Source: an uncultured Olsenella sp. (GTDB taxonomy: Bacteria > Actinomycetota > Coriobacteriia > Coriobacteriales > Atopobiaceae). Taken from it: 42,452 nucleotides of DNA. The stretch is taken from NCBI GenBank assembly GCA_949290055.1, contig CASEQJ010000015.1:1-42452 (forward strand). Reading direction: 5' to 3'. Of this stretch, positions 1 through 8,567 are shown one piece after another; within the stretch, counting starts at the first letter, position 1; each line of letters starts with the position of its first letter. The position numbers and the translations under genes were made by a program. The notes beneath the pieces are model-generated. The model worked only from the letters and a program-made list of their open reading frames with translations. It was not told where the DNA came from and searched no databases.

Positions 1-1
1 A

Positions 2-73
2 CCGGAGTGGGGAGACCGGGTCGTCTGGGAGGAGCTCCACCACAAGGACCCGTACCCCTTCTGGCTAGACTGA
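2..73 (+). CDS. 3' end of an unidentified gene (cut by window edge)
   Basis: Frame 2 reads 23 codons (PEWGDRVVWEELHHKDPYPF, then WLD) to a TGA at 71-73. The residue mix, with several Trp and acidic residues and a clean stop, looks like a genuine protein C-terminus. It runs convergently toward holA and is followed by a repeat/terminator element from base 100. The product cannot be named from 23 residues. Confidence 0.5.
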   Translation, partial: PEWGDRVVWEELHHKDPYPFWLD

Positions 74-99
74 AAAGCACACTTTTTGTCCTATAAGCC

Positions 100-157
100 C
101 ACAGTTTTCTATAACAGCAGGTGGAAATAACGCGCTTGCACGATTGAGCGCGTTAAT
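100..157. repeat. 58-bp terminator-like repeat, copy 1
   Basis: Contains a perfect 9-bp stem (TAACGCGCT at 128-136 with AGCGCGTTA at 147-155) and a conserved flank around TTTTCTATAACAGCAGGT. By eye 46 of 58 positions match 33482-33539. It lies 14 nt past the holA stop, so on the minus strand it can end the comEA-comEC-holA transcript. It may also end the plus-strand gene that stops at 73. The T-run after the stem is weaker here (TTATTTCC) than in copy 2. Confidence 0.7.
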
Positions 158-170
158 CACCGCGGGGGAC

Positions 171-1133
171 TCAGTGCGCGCCGCAGACGCGGGCGATCAG
201 CCGGACCATTTCGTCCTTGGGCTCGGCGCCGCTCTTGAGCGCCCGCTCAACACGGGCGCACTCGCAAAGAAGCGCCTCCAGCTCGCCGCGCGCGAAGCCC
301 CGAGCCCACCTGACGTGGTTCTTGACCTGCCAGTCCTGCTTGCCGAGCTCCTCGGCGAGCAGTGCGGCGGAGCCCCGCGCGTCAAGGGAGCGCGCGCAGA
401 CCAGCTCGCGCAGACGCCCCGTCACGAGCGAGAGCAGCCCTATGGCCGAGCCGTCCAGCAGCCGGTAGAGCGCGAGGGCGCGGTGGGCGTCGCGGGAGCA
501 GAGGCAGTCGAGGAACTCCCACGGCTTCACCTCGGCGACGCGCGCGACGTTCGCGGCAACGAACTCGGGGGTTATCGTCCCGGAGCCGCCGAGAAGGGCG
601 GCGAGCGCCTTGATCTGCGTGTCGAGCATGGTGGTCGAGTCACCCACGCGCGCCAGGAGCTCGCGCGCCGCCTCGTAGCCGATCGAGACGCCGTGCGAGG
701 CGGCGAGCTTCTGGACGTACGGGGGCAGGTCGCGCCCCTTCTTCGCGGCGCACTCAATGACCGAGCGCGGCCCGACGCCGGCAAAGGCCTTGTAGAGCCT
801 CGTCGACTTGGCGAGCGAGGGCGTCACGAGCGCGAGCGTGCAGCTCGTGTTGGGGTCGGCGAGGTAGTCGACGAGCGTCTCCGAGATCGGCTTGGCGAGC
901 CTGTCCGTCGCCTCGAGCACGACCACGCGCCGCTCGGCCCCCATGGGGAGCGTGTTGAGCGAGGAGAGCAGCTCGGCGGGCTCGAGGTCGGCCGTGACGG
1001 TGACCTCCTCGAGGTTGAACATCGCAAAGGGGCCGTCCACGCGGGCGCGAAGGCGCGCGACGGACTGCTTGCGCTTGAGCTCGTCCGGGCCCACGATCAG
1101 ATACGCCGGCAGGAGCGCGCCCTTCTCGGCCAT
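171..1133 (-). CDS. holA: DNA polymerase III subunit delta
   Basis: 320 aa, the usual HolA size. HolA is the clamp-loader subunit that opens the beta sliding clamp. The protein begins MAEKGALLPAYLIVGPDELK, typical of the family's N-terminal nucleotide-binding-like fold, here without a Walker A P-loop. It ends with the collar-domain signature W-x-V-x-NHVRWARGF followed by ERALKSGAEP. The frame stays open upstream of 1133, but that part lies inside comEC. The ATG at 1133 is chosen because a strong GGGAGGGGAGGGAGA ribosome site precedes it. It sits 59 nt behind comEC, so it is probably the last gene of comEA-comEC-holA. comEC-holA adjacency is common in bacteria. Confidence 0.95.
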   Translation of the reverse strand: MAEKGALLPAYLIVGPDELKRKQSVARLRARVDGPFAMFNLEEVTVTADLEPAELLSSLNTLPMGAERRVVVLEATDRLAKPISETLVDYLADPNTSCTLALVTPSLAKSTRLYKAFAGVGPRSVIECAAKKGRDLPPYVQKLAASHGVSIGYEAARELLARVGDSTTMLDTQIKALAALLGGSGTITPEFVAANVARVAEVKPWEFLDCLCSRDAHRALALYRLLDGSAIGLLSLVTGRLRELVCARSLDARGSAALLAEELGKQDWQVKNHVRWARGFARGELEALLCECARVERALKSGAEPKDEMVRLIARVCGAH

Positions 1134-1192
1134 GCTCTCTCCCTCCCCTCCCTGTCCTCGGTCGCCTCGTTGACCCAATGTAGCACAGACGC

Positions 1193-3520
1193 TCACCGCG
1201 GGCCCTCCCGCTGCCAGGACACGACGGGGCCGGACGCGCCGGGCTCCACGCACACGTCGCCGACGTCCTTCGTGCAGAGGAAGAGCGAGGCCGCGTCCTC
1301 GAGCATGCCGACGCAGACCGGGTCGGGGTGCCCGTACCCGTTGCCCTCCCCCGCGCTCGCCACGCTCACCTCCGGGCGCAGCGCCGCGGCGATCTCCGGC
1401 GTGAGCGAGTCCTCCGAGCCATGGTGCCCGACCTTGAGCAGGTCGACGTCGCCCACGTCGCCGCGCTCGACGGCGGCGCCGGTCTCCTCGCGCTCGGCGT
1501 CGGCGGCGAGAAGCGCCGTGAGCTCGCGCCCGCCCTCCGAGTACGCGAGGAGGAGCTCCAGCGAGCCCTCGTTGCCCTCCCCTCCCGCCGGCTCGACGGG
1601 CGAGACGGCCTCGAGCGAGAACGCGCCCACGCGCAGCACGTCCCCGTAGCGGAGCTCGCGCACGGGCAGCTCCCCCGGAAGGTCGGCCGTCTCGGTCCCC
1701 TCGGGGACCACGAGCGCCCCGACGTCCACCACGCCGAGAAGATCCTCCAGCCCGCCCGCGTGGTCGGCGTGGAGGTGGGTCAGCACGACGGCGTCGAGGT
1801 GCGTCACGTGGTTGCGGGCGAGCGCGGGGACCACCGCCTCCCCCGGCCCCGTGTCCACGAGAGCCGAGGCGGCGCCGTCGGTGACGAGGATCGCGTCGCC
1901 CTGACCGACGTCGAGCACGCGCACGCACGCCGGCGCGAACAGACGCCACCTCAGGTGCCAGGCGAGCGTCACGGCAAGGCACGCGAGCAGCGCCGTCGCA
2001 AGGACGCGCCGGGAGACGGCCGGCCAGAGCGCGAGCAGAAGCGCCAGGGCCACGGCAAGAAGCGCCAGGGCCACCCCCTCCTCGACGCTCACCGCAACGC
2101 AGGCGAGCGGGAGGTCGGCGAGGGCGCGCAGGACGACCATGAGCGGCACGCAGACGACCTCGCAGGCGGCGAGAAGCACCGTGAGCGCCGGAGGCGCCCA
2201 CCCAAGGAGCGCCGCCAGCAGCCCGAGGGCCAGAAGCCCAGAGAAGAGCGGGGCGACAAGCACGTTGGCCAGCGGCGCCACGAGCGAGAGCGTCCCGAAC
2301 GTCGCGCAGGTGAGCGGTGCCGTGACCGCCTGGGAGACCAGCGTCAGCGCGAGCGCCTCGCGCGCGCGCGAGCCCAGGTGGGAAAGCGCGGGCGGCAGGC
2401 GCGGCGCGCGGGCGCCCCCGGGAGGCGCGAGCAGGACGTCAAGGACGTAGCGCACGTAGGGCCCGAGCACGCAGATTCCACAGACGCACACGACCGAGAG
2501 CAGGTAGCCGAGCTGCCCGGTCACGCCGGGCTCCACGAGCGCCATGACGAGGCCCACCACCGCGGCGGACGACGTCGGGTGCGCGCGGCGCCCGACGTGG
2601 CGCGAGAGCTCGGCGGCAAGCGACATGGCCCAGGACCTGACCGCGGAGACGGGCGCGCCGCAAAACGCGACGAAGGCGCCTGTCGAGAGCAAGAGCGCAG
2701 CGCTGCGCGCCGTGCCCGAGAGCGGCAGGGAGCGCAGAGCGAGCGCGACGAGCGAGGTCACCAGCACGAGGTGGCCGCCCGAGACCGCAACGAGGTGAGA
2801 CACCCCGCAGGCGGCGAAGAGCTCGTCCAGCCCGCGCTCGCTCATGGCTCCCGTGAAGCCACAGACCGTCCCCGCAACAAGCGAGCGCGCGTCCGAGGAC
2901 CCTGCGTCAAGGAGCCCGAGAAAGCCCGAGCGCAGGGACAGTACGAGCCCGCTCGGCCCGGCAGCCGGCGCAAGCGACGTAATGCGCACCGCGCGCACCG
3001 TCCCCGCTATCCCCTGCGCGCGCGACGACGCGCCCCACTCGCCGTCGTCGTTGGGCTCGAACCTCCCGACGCAGGTGAGCGTGCTTCCGGCCTCGATCGG
3101 CTCCTGCGCGAGCAGCCAAACTGAGCTCGCGGCCGAACCCACGCGCGCACGACCCCTCCAGCCCGACGCCCCCTCTCGCATGTCCCCCTCCAGCGTGAGC
3201 GTGTGCGCGGAGACCGGTGAGGCTGCGAGCGTGCGGACGAGCGCGCGCTGGGCGGCGAGCTCCCCCGCGCAGGCCACGCCGGCGCAGCAGAGCGCAAGGC
3301 CCACCGCGGCGAGCGTCGGCACGAGGTCACGCGCCCCCGTTCGCGAGAGCGCGACCGCCAGCAGGGCCACGACCGCGGCCAGCGCGAGGGAGCAGACGAG
3401 AAGGACCTGGGGCTCCGGGCTCGCGCGAAGCAGCACGCGCGAGGCGCCGAGCACGGCGACGAGCGCCCAGAGCGCGGGCGGCAGCACGGGGCGCTCCGGG
3501 CGCTCGGGCTCCCTAGACAC
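1193..3520 (-). CDS. comEC: ComEC/Rec2 family DNA-uptake channel
   Basis: 775 aa. The N-terminal two thirds carry many hydrophobic segments with the Competence domain in the middle (about residues 190-470). The C-terminal third is a metallo-beta-lactamase-like domain: DVGQGDA, then HLHADHAGG from residue 582, GHHGSE near 699 and GYGHP near 729. All metal-binding motifs look intact, so this should be a full-length ComEC carrying transforming single-stranded DNA across the membrane. It starts at a GTG and overlaps the comEA stop by 8 nt, which implies translational coupling. No comEB lies between. Whether the organism is transformable depends on pilus genes outside this window. Confidence 0.95.
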   Translation of the reverse strand: MSREPERPERPVLPPALWALVAVLGASRVLLRASPEPQVLLVCSLALAAVVALLAVALSRTGARDLVPTLAAVGLALCCAGVACAGELAAQRALVRTLAASPVSAHTLTLEGDMREGASGWRGRARVGSAASSVWLLAQEPIEAGSTLTCVGRFEPNDDGEWGASSRAQGIAGTVRAVRITSLAPAAGPSGLVLSLRSGFLGLLDAGSSDARSLVAGTVCGFTGAMSERGLDELFAACGVSHLVAVSGGHLVLVTSLVALALRSLPLSGTARSAALLLSTGAFVAFCGAPVSAVRSWAMSLAAELSRHVGRRAHPTSSAAVVGLVMALVEPGVTGQLGYLLSVVCVCGICVLGPYVRYVLDVLLAPPGGARAPRLPPALSHLGSRAREALALTLVSQAVTAPLTCATFGTLSLVAPLANVLVAPLFSGLLALGLLAALLGWAPPALTVLLAACEVVCVPLMVVLRALADLPLACVAVSVEEGVALALLAVALALLLALWPAVSRRVLATALLACLAVTLAWHLRWRLFAPACVRVLDVGQGDAILVTDGAASALVDTGPGEAVVPALARNHVTHLDAVVLTHLHADHAGGLEDLLGVVDVGALVVPEGTETADLPGELPVRELRYGDVLRVGAFSLEAVSPVEPAGGEGNEGSLELLLAYSEGGRELTALLAADAEREETGAAVERGDVGDVDLLKVGHHGSEDSLTPEIAAALRPEVSVASAGEGNGYGHPDPVCVGMLEDAASLFLCTKDVGDVCVEPGASGPVVSWQREGPR

Positions 3521-4148
3521 AGATCAGGTCCTCGAGCTTGGCGTACTTCTTCTCGCCGATCCCGGAGACGCGCATGAGGTCCTCGGGCGTCGTGAACGGC
3601 CCGTTTGCCTCGCGGTCCTCGACGATCGCGCGGGCCGTGGCCTCGCCCACCCCGGGAAGCTCGTCGAGCTGCGCGACGTCGGCCGTGTTGAGGTTGACGA
3701 GCCCCGGCTGCGCCTGCGCGGGCGCCCCCGTCGCGCTCGTCGCGGCCTCGCCCTCGCGCGGCACGTGGACCTTCTCGCCGTCAGAGACGAGCGCGGCGAG
3801 GTTGAGCGCCGAGGTGTCGGCCCCCTCCACGAGCCCGCCCGCCGCCTCGACCGCGTCGGCCACGCGCCCCTCCCCCTCGAGCTCGTAGACGCCCGGAGCG
3901 GCGACGGCGCCGTCCACGTGGACGACGAGCGTGACGTCCTTCTCGGCCGCCCCCGCCTCGTCAGCCGCCTCCCCGTCCGGCTCCGCGACCTGCTCCGCGC
4001 GCTCCACCGTGACCGCCGGGCCACCGTCGAGCGCAAGGCCCATGGCGACCGCAGCCGCCAGCACGACGACGAGCGCGACCGCTCCCCAGCCGACGAGCCC
4101 GAACCTCCGCGCGAGCCTGCGCGCGTCCCGCGTGCGCACCTGTGCCAT
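3513..4148 (-). CDS. comEA: ComEA family DNA-binding competence protein
   Basis: 211 aa. One membrane anchor at about residues 20-41, then an acidic linker, an SLBB domain (HVDGAVAAPGVYELEGEGRV, about 73-128), and two helix-hairpin-helix motifs at the C-terminus (NLNTADVAQLDELPGVG and MRVSGIGEKKYAKLEDL). In the family this is the surface receptor that binds double-stranded DNA and hands it to ComEC. The ATG at 4148 follows a GAGGGGGTGG ribosome site. First gene of the comEA-comEC-holA unit. The strong hairpin at 4263-4284 lies upstream and isolates the unit from thiI. Confidence 0.95.
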   Translation of the reverse strand: MAQVRTRDARRLARRFGLVGWGAVALVVVLAAAVAMGLALDGGPAVTVERAEQVAEPDGEAADEAGAAEKDVTLVVHVDGAVAAPGVYELEGEGRVADAVEAAGGLVEGADTSALNLAALVSDGEKVHVPREGEAATSATGAPAQAQPGLVNLNTADVAQLDELPGVGEATARAIVEDREANGPFTTPEDLMRVSGIGEKKYAKLEDLICV

Positions 4149-4253
4149 GCGACCACCCCCTCACCCAGCATGCCCCACGGGGGTCGCCCGGACGGGGTCG
4201 TCGCAAGAAAGTGGCGCACGAGTCTTTCGCGCAGCTTGCACGAGGCTCGCACG

Positions 4254-4284
4254 AAACAGAAAACGCCCTCGAAGACGAGGGCGT
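4254..4284 (-). terminator. Rho-independent terminator after thiI
   Basis: Perfect 9-bp GC-rich stem (ACGCCCTCG 4263-4271 with CGAGGGCGT 4276-4284) and a 4-nt loop. On the minus strand it is followed by TTTCTGTTTC. It lies about 50 nt beyond the thiI stop and before comEA, so it separates the two operons. Confidence 0.9.
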
Positions 4285-4332
4285 CTGCCGTCAGGCTGTC
4301 TCGGTTGGCGCGACCGCTCGCGGAGCCGAGCG

Positions 4333-5580
4333 CTACCGCTCGCCGCCCCCCCGGCCGGCGAGCTCGCTGTGGTGGTCTCTCAGGTCCCCCTTTGGCGCGC
4401 GGTAGGAGGGGCACTGCGAGAAGTCCCTCCACTCGACGCTCTCGACGAGGTCGCGGACCATGCCCTCGTGGTCGAAGCTCTCCCAGGCGGCGAGCACCTC
4501 ACTCATGCGCGCGTGCGTCTCGGGACGGCGCGGCATGAAGAGCGTGCAGCAGTCGGGCGCGGTCTGGCAGGAAATGTCGTAGGTGCCGATCTCGTGGGCA
4601 CGGGCAATGATCTCCTGCTTGTCCGAGCCGATCAGCGGGCGCAGGACGGGCATCGTCACGGCCTCGTTGACCGCGGCAATGTTCTCGAGCGTCTGCGAGG
4701 CGACCTGACCGAGCGACTCGCCGGTCACGAGCGCCCTGGCGCCCTCGAGAAGGGCGATCCTCTCGGCGACCTGCAGCATGACGCGGCGGTACATGAGAAT
4801 GCGCAGGCTCTGGGGGACGGCAAGCGAGATCTCGCGCTGCCGCTCGCCAAAGGGGACGACGTAGAGGCGCCCGATCGTGCCGGAGGGCGCGAGCGCCTCG
4901 ACAATGTCCTGGCAGAGCCACTCGCTCGTGTCCGCGGTCATGGGCCGGCCCGAGAAGTGCACGGGCACGCAGATCGCCCCGCGGCGTCCCACCATCCAGG
5001 TTGACACCGGCGAGTCGAAGCCGCTCGAGAGCAGCGTCACGACCTTGCCGGCCGTGCCGACGGGAAGCCCGCCAACGCCGGGCGCGGAGGCGGCGTAGAC
5101 GTAGGTCGAGCCCTGGACAGCGTGGACGATTACGGTGACGTCGGGGTGGTGGACGTCGACCTTCTTGTCGGGGAACGCCTCGCAGAGCACGGAGCCCACA
5201 ATGCGGTTCATGTCGAGCGTGTGGACGGGGTAGGTCGTCGAGGAGCGGCGGGCGTGCACCTTGAAGCTCGCGAAGTCGCCGGCCTCACCGAGGGCACGGA
5301 CGGCCGCTGAGCAGTACTCGCCCTCGTCGAGCCCGCACTTGTAGGCGAGCGAGACGCGGGCGACGCCGGGGACGCGACGAATCGCGGCGGCAAGCTCCTC
5401 GCTCGCGCGACCGTCCTCGGTCTCGACGACGATGTAGCCGGAAATGCGAGAAATGCCCGCCACCGGGAAGGCGCGGAGCGCCCTGTGCAGGTTGGTGACG
5501 AGCTGGTTCTCGAAGGTCGAGCGATTCTTGCCCTTGAGGCCGATCTCGTGGTAGTGGACGAGGCAGAGTCTCTCGCTCAT
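4333..5580 (-). CDS. thiI: tRNA 4-thiouridine synthase ThiI
   Basis: 415 aa. N-terminal ferredoxin-like region and THUMP domain (to about residue 165), then a PP-loop ATP pyrophosphatase domain with SSGFDS at 185-190. It adenylates U8 of tRNA for sulphur transfer, and in many bacteria also serves thiamine thiazole synthesis. The C-terminal rhodanese domain of the E. coli enzyme is absent, so the protein is the short form. Sulphur must then come from a separate cysteine desulfurase not seen here. Cysteines cluster at CQTAPDCC near residue 340. Last gene of mihF-gmk-rpoZ-thiI, 8 nt after rpoZ, and closed by the terminator at 4254-4284. Confidence 0.93.
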   Translation of the reverse strand: MSERLCLVHYHEIGLKGKNRSTFENQLVTNLHRALRAFPVAGISRISGYIVVETEDGRASEELAAAIRRVPGVARVSLAYKCGLDEGEYCSAAVRALGEAGDFASFKVHARRSSTTYPVHTLDMNRIVGSVLCEAFPDKKVDVHHPDVTVIVHAVQGSTYVYAASAPGVGGLPVGTAGKVVTLLSSGFDSPVSTWMVGRRGAICVPVHFSGRPMTADTSEWLCQDIVEALAPSGTIGRLYVVPFGERQREISLAVPQSLRILMYRRVMLQVAERIALLEGARALVTGESLGQVASQTLENIAAVNEAVTMPVLRPLIGSDKQEIIARAHEIGTYDISCQTAPDCCTLFMPRRPETHARMSEVLAAWESFDHEGMVRDLVESVEWRDFSQCPSYRAPKGDLRDHHSELAGRGGGER

Positions 5581-5588
5581 GGGCGCCC

Positions 5589-5873
5589 CTACAGGGCGAT
5601 CGCGTTGGCGCCCCGAATGTCCTCGTCGAAGTCCTCCTTGACGAAGCCGAGGGTGCCGTCCTCGATCTCCTTCATAGCAACCGAGATCGGGTCCTTGCCG
5701 GAGACGACGGTGGTGATGTCGTCGAAGTCCTGAATGGCGGTCACGCGCAGGTGCTGGCCTCGGACCATGTTGTTAATGTCGCAGGCGCGCTTCGAGGCGA
5801 TCGAGCAGAGCAGAAACGGGTTGTGCTCGGTCTTCTCGAGCAGGTTGTCAATCTCGGGCTTGATCACGGACAT
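5589..5873 (-). CDS. rpoZ: RNA polymerase omega subunit
   Basis: 94 aa. Omega assists folding of beta-prime and assembly of RNA polymerase. The RpoZ core is clear: KPEIDNLLEKTEHNPFLLCS, ASKRACDINNM, and VAMKEIEDGTLGF. Its start lies 26 nt inside the 3' end of gmk. The order gmk-rpoZ is widely conserved in actinobacteria and firmicutes. The length is close to the actinobacterial norm. Confidence 0.95.
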   Translation of the reverse strand: MSVIKPEIDNLLEKTEHNPFLLCSIASKRACDINNMVRGQHLRVTAIQDFDDITTVVSGKDPISVAMKEIEDGTLGFVKEDFDEDIRGANAIAL

Positions 5874-6453
5874 CTTCTGAGGGACCTCCGTCCATCTCGT
5901 ACGTGTGTATCACATCTTCCAGCTCGCGGCACGCGCGCTCGAGGTCGTCGTTGACGATCCGAACGTCGTAGTCGGCGGCGTGGGCCATTTCGGCCGCGGC
6001 GTTGTCGAGGCGCAGGCCCACCTGCTCCTCGTCCTCGGTGCCCCTCCCGCGCAGCCTCCGCTCGAGCTCTGCCATGCTCGGCGGCTCGACAAAGACGAGA
6101 ACCGCGTCGGGCATGACGGAGCGAACCGCGAGCCCGCCCTGGACGTCGATCTCCAGGACGACCGACTCGCCGCCTGCCAGGACGCGCTCGACCTCGCTTC
6201 TCAGCGTGCCGTAGCGGTGGGCGTGCACCCACGCCCACTCAAGGAACTCCCCCGCCGCGACGCGGCGGTCGAACTCGGCGTCGTCCAAGAAGTAGTAGGA
6301 GACGCCGTCAGTCTCCCCCTCGCGGGGCTCCCTCGTCGTCGCAGAGACCGTCAGGCCCAAGCATGAGACACGCTCGCGCAGCTTTGCTACGAGCGTGCCC
6401 TTGCCCACGCCTGACGGTCCAGAGACAACGAAGACTCGAGCTCTTCTGGCCAC
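5848..6453 (-). CDS. gmk: Guanylate kinase
   Basis: 201 aa, the standard length. P-loop GPSGVGKGT at residues 12-20, the GMP-binding region TTREPREGETDGVSYYF, FLEWAWVHAHRYGT, and LEIDVQGG. It converts GMP to GDP. The frame is open to 6588, but that part is the out-of-frame shadow of mihF. The GTG at 6453, one base after the mihF stop, gives the correct N-terminus (ARRARVFVVSGPSG). The ribosome site is weak, which fits translational coupling to mihF. The 3' end overlaps rpoZ by 26 nt. Confidence 0.94.
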   Translation of the reverse strand: MARRARVFVVSGPSGVGKGTLVAKLRERVSCLGLTVSATTREPREGETDGVSYYFLDDAEFDRRVAAGEFLEWAWVHAHRYGTLRSEVERVLAGGESVVLEIDVQGGLAVRSVMPDAVLVFVEPPSMAELERRLRGRGTEDEEQVGLRLDNAAAEMAHAADYDVRIVNDDLERACRELEDVIHTYEMDGGPSEDVRDQARD

Positions 6454-6454
6454 T

Positions 6455-6763
6455 CTACTTGGTGAGAGCCTCGACGAGCTGCTCGCGCTGACGGGCGCCG
6501 AGGCCCTTGACGCGACGGGAGGCGGAAATGCCCAGCTCGTCCATGATCTTGGCAGCCTTGGCCTTGCCGTAGCCGGGAAGGGACTCAATGAGGGCGGAGA
6601 CCTTCATGCGGCTGGCAATGGGGTCGTCGGACTCGAGGACAGACTCGAGGGAGACCTTGCCGCTCTTGATCTTCTCGCGCAGCTCGGCACGCTCGTGACG
6701 GGCCTTGGCGGCCTTCTCGAGGGCGGCCTTGCGCTGCTCGTCGGTAAGCTGAGGTAGAGCCAT
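6455..6763 (-). CDS. mihF: Actinobacterial integration host factor MihF
   Basis: 102 aa. Small basic nucleoid protein of the actinobacterial IHF family, unrelated to the HU/IHF-alpha/beta fold. It contains a helix-two-turn-helix DNA-binding C-terminus (ALIESLPGYGKAKAAKIM, then ISASRRVKGLG). The frame allows four more N-terminal codons. The ATG at 6763 is chosen because GGAGGAACAC sits directly before it and the family starts MALP. Placement just upstream of gmk is conserved in actinobacteria and supports the taxonomic call. First gene of mihF-gmk-rpoZ-thiI. Confidence 0.94.
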   Translation of the reverse strand: MALPQLTDEQRKAALEKAAKARHERAELREKIKSGKVSLESVLESDDPIASRMKVSALIESLPGYGKAKAAKIMDELGISASRRVKGLGARQREQLVEALTK

Positions 6764-6826
6764 GTGTTCCTCCAAACATCGTTCAATCCAATGAGCCTGC
6801 GACCCTCGTCGCGGACTCGGCTTTCT

Positions 6827-6855
6827 AGTTTGCCCGTTGAACGGCGGTTTTGCAA
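6827..6855 (-). promoter_or_regulatory. Possible promoter of mihF-gmk-rpoZ-thiI
   Basis: On minus, TTGCAA (6850-6855) and CAAACT (6827-6832) are 17 bp apart, with the palindrome CCGTTCAACGG in the spacer. The -10 match is poor. The gap between pyrF and mihF (6764-6921) needs a promoter somewhere, and this is the best candidate seen. No clear pyrF terminator was found in the same gap. Confidence 0.35.
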
Positions 6856-6921
6856 GCCCTCTTCACCAAAGGTGCAGGTCGGGAGCATTCCTTCACAAAA
6901 CGGCGCCCAACACGGCACATA

Positions 6922-7644
6922 TTAGGCCATGAGCTCCTGGCAAATGGCGTCAAATGCCGCGAGAGGGTCGTCCGCGCCGGTTATGGGACGGCCGATCACC
7001 AGCTTGGACGCGCCGGCGGCAAGCGCCGCGGCGGGCGTGGCTATGCGCTTCTGGTCGCCCACCTCAGAGCCCGCGGGACGCACGCCCGGGGTGACGATCA
7101 GGGCGTCAGGGCCGAGAAGGGCGCGCATGTCGGCGGCCTCCTGCGGCGAGCAGACGATTCCGTCGGCGCCGGAGCCGTAGGCAAGGCTCGCGAGGCGCGC
7201 CACCTCCTCGGCGACCGGCGACTCGACGCCGATCTCCGCGAGCGCCGCCTGGTCCATGCTCGTGAGCACGGAAATGGCAACGAGGCGCGTGCGGTCGCCG
7301 CCGCGCTTCTCGGCCGCCTCCTCCGCGCCCTTGCGGGCGGCCGCGATCATGGCAGAGGAGCCCAGGCCGTGAATCGAGAGAATGTCCGCGCCGGTGAGCG
7401 AGGCCGCGCGGACCGCGCCCTGCACCTGGAACGGAATGTCGTGGACCTTGAGGTCAAGAAAGACGCGCAGGCCGCGTTCGCGCATAGCGTCGACAATCGC
7501 GGGGCCCTCCGCATAGAAGAGCGTCATGCCCACCTTCACCCAGGTGGCCTTGCCGGCGAGCAGGTCCGCCAGCTCGAAGGCGCGCTCCTTGGAGCAGTCC
7601 AGCGCAATGATTACCTTGTCGCTCGCCTGTTCGTACGTCAGCAT
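6922..7644 (-). CDS. pyrF: Orotidine-5'-phosphate decarboxylase
   Basis: 240 aa. Performs the last step of UMP synthesis (OMP to UMP). The catalytic motif DLKVHDIP (D64, K66, D69) and the phosphate-binding VIGRPIT near the C-terminus mark the subtype-1 TIM-barrel enzyme. Its ATG lies inside the last codons of pyrD (7-nt overlap). Last gene of the pyr operon. Neither pyrE nor carAB is in this operon, so orotate phosphoribosyltransferase and carbamoyl phosphate synthetase must be encoded elsewhere. Confidence 0.96.
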   Translation of the reverse strand: MLTYEQASDKVIIALDCSKERAFELADLLAGKATWVKVGMTLFYAEGPAIVDAMRERGLRVFLDLKVHDIPFQVQGAVRAASLTGADILSIHGLGSSAMIAAARKGAEEAAEKRGGDRTRLVAISVLTSMDQAALAEIGVESPVAEEVARLASLAYGSGADGIVCSPQEAADMRALLGPDALIVTPGVRPAGSEVGDQKRIATPAAALAAGASKLVIGRPITGADDPLAAFDAICQELMA

Positions 7645-8567
7645 TCGAAGGCTCCAATCAGCTCGTTGATGTCGGACACTCCCTGCTCGGCGGCCCAGGC
7701 GGCAAGGCCGTCCGCGACGTCGGCCGCGCAGGTGGGATCATAGAAGTTGGCGGTCCCCACCGTGACCGAGGTGGCGCCGGCGAGGATCATTTCCGCGGCG
7801 TCCTGCCAGCTGGCCACGCCGCCCATGCCGTTGATCGGGATCTTGACGGCCTGGGCCGCCTCCCAGACCATGCGCACGGCGATCGCGTGAATGGCGGGGC
7901 CGGACACGCCGCCCGTGGGCTTGGAGAGGCGGCTTCTGCGGGTGCGCACGTCAATGGACATGCCGTTTATGGTGTTGATCAGCGAGAGGGCGTCGGCGCC
8001 CTCGGCCTCGCAGGCGCGCGCGATCTCCGGCACGCGCACCGGCGCCATTTTCACGAGGAGCGGCCGCCTCACGCGCGGGCGCACCGCGCGCACGACCTCG
8101 GAGGCGCTCTCGGGCGTGCCGCCCACGAGCGCGCCGCCGCGGGCGATGTTGGGGCAGGATATGTTCATCTCCACGCCGCTCGCCCACGGGCAGAGCTCCT
8201 CGATCAGCTCGACGGCGGCCACGTACTCCTCCACGGAGTGGCCCGCCGCCTGGACGATCACGCGGCAGCCGCGCGCCTCCAGGCCGGCGAGGTACTCGCC
8301 GTAGGTCTCGACCATGCCGGCGACGCCCGGGTTGGCAAGCCCCACGGTGTTCATCATGCCGGAGGGCACCTCGCACATGCGCGGCGCGGGGTTTCCGTCC
8401 CAGGGCTCGGCCGAGCAGCCCTTGAGCGTGATCGCGCCGAGGCGCGAGACGTCGAAGAAGTCCTCGAAGACCGAGCCGAAGGCGAAGGTGCCCGAGGCGG
8501 TGTTCACCGGGTTCTGCATGCGCACGCCGCCGAGGTCGACCGCCATGCTCACGTTCTTCTCGCCCAT
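7638..8567 (-). CDS. pyrD: Dihydroorotate dehydrogenase, class 1B catalytic subunit
   Basis: 309 aa from the ATG at 8567. FMN-binding TIM barrel with NISCPN at 135-140. The active-site base is Cys138, typical of class 1, and adjacency to pyrK makes it class 1B (NAD-dependent). The start overlaps the pyrK stop as TAATG, with GGAGGTGG upstream. An in-frame ATG 21 nt downstream (MAVDLGG) is an alternative start. The frame is open further upstream, but that part is pyrK in another frame. Confidence 0.95.
   Translation of the reverse strand: MGEKNVSMAVDLGGVRMQNPVNTASGTFAFGSVFEDFFDVSRLGAITLKGCSAEPWDGNPAPRMCEVPSGMMNTVGLANPGVAGMVETYGEYLAGLEARGCRVIVQAAGHSVEEYVAAVELIEELCPWASGVEMNISCPNIARGGALVGGTPESASEVVRAVRPRVRRPLLVKMAPVRVPEIARACEAEGADALSLINTINGMSIDVRTRRSRLSKPTGGVSGPAIHAIAVRMVWEAAQAVKIPINGMGGVASWQDAAEMILAGATSVTVGTANFYDPTCAADVADGLAAWAAEQGVSDINELIGAFEC

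Noticed and set aside
171..2201. A 676-codon reading of holA with a long N-terminal extension
   Set aside because: The extension lies inside comEC in another frame; the ATG at 1133 has a strong ribosome site and gives the normal length.
4200..4253. A possible fourth two-tier hairpin (contains TTTCGCGCAGC)
   Set aside because: The loop-like string is present but the flanks do not form paired arms.
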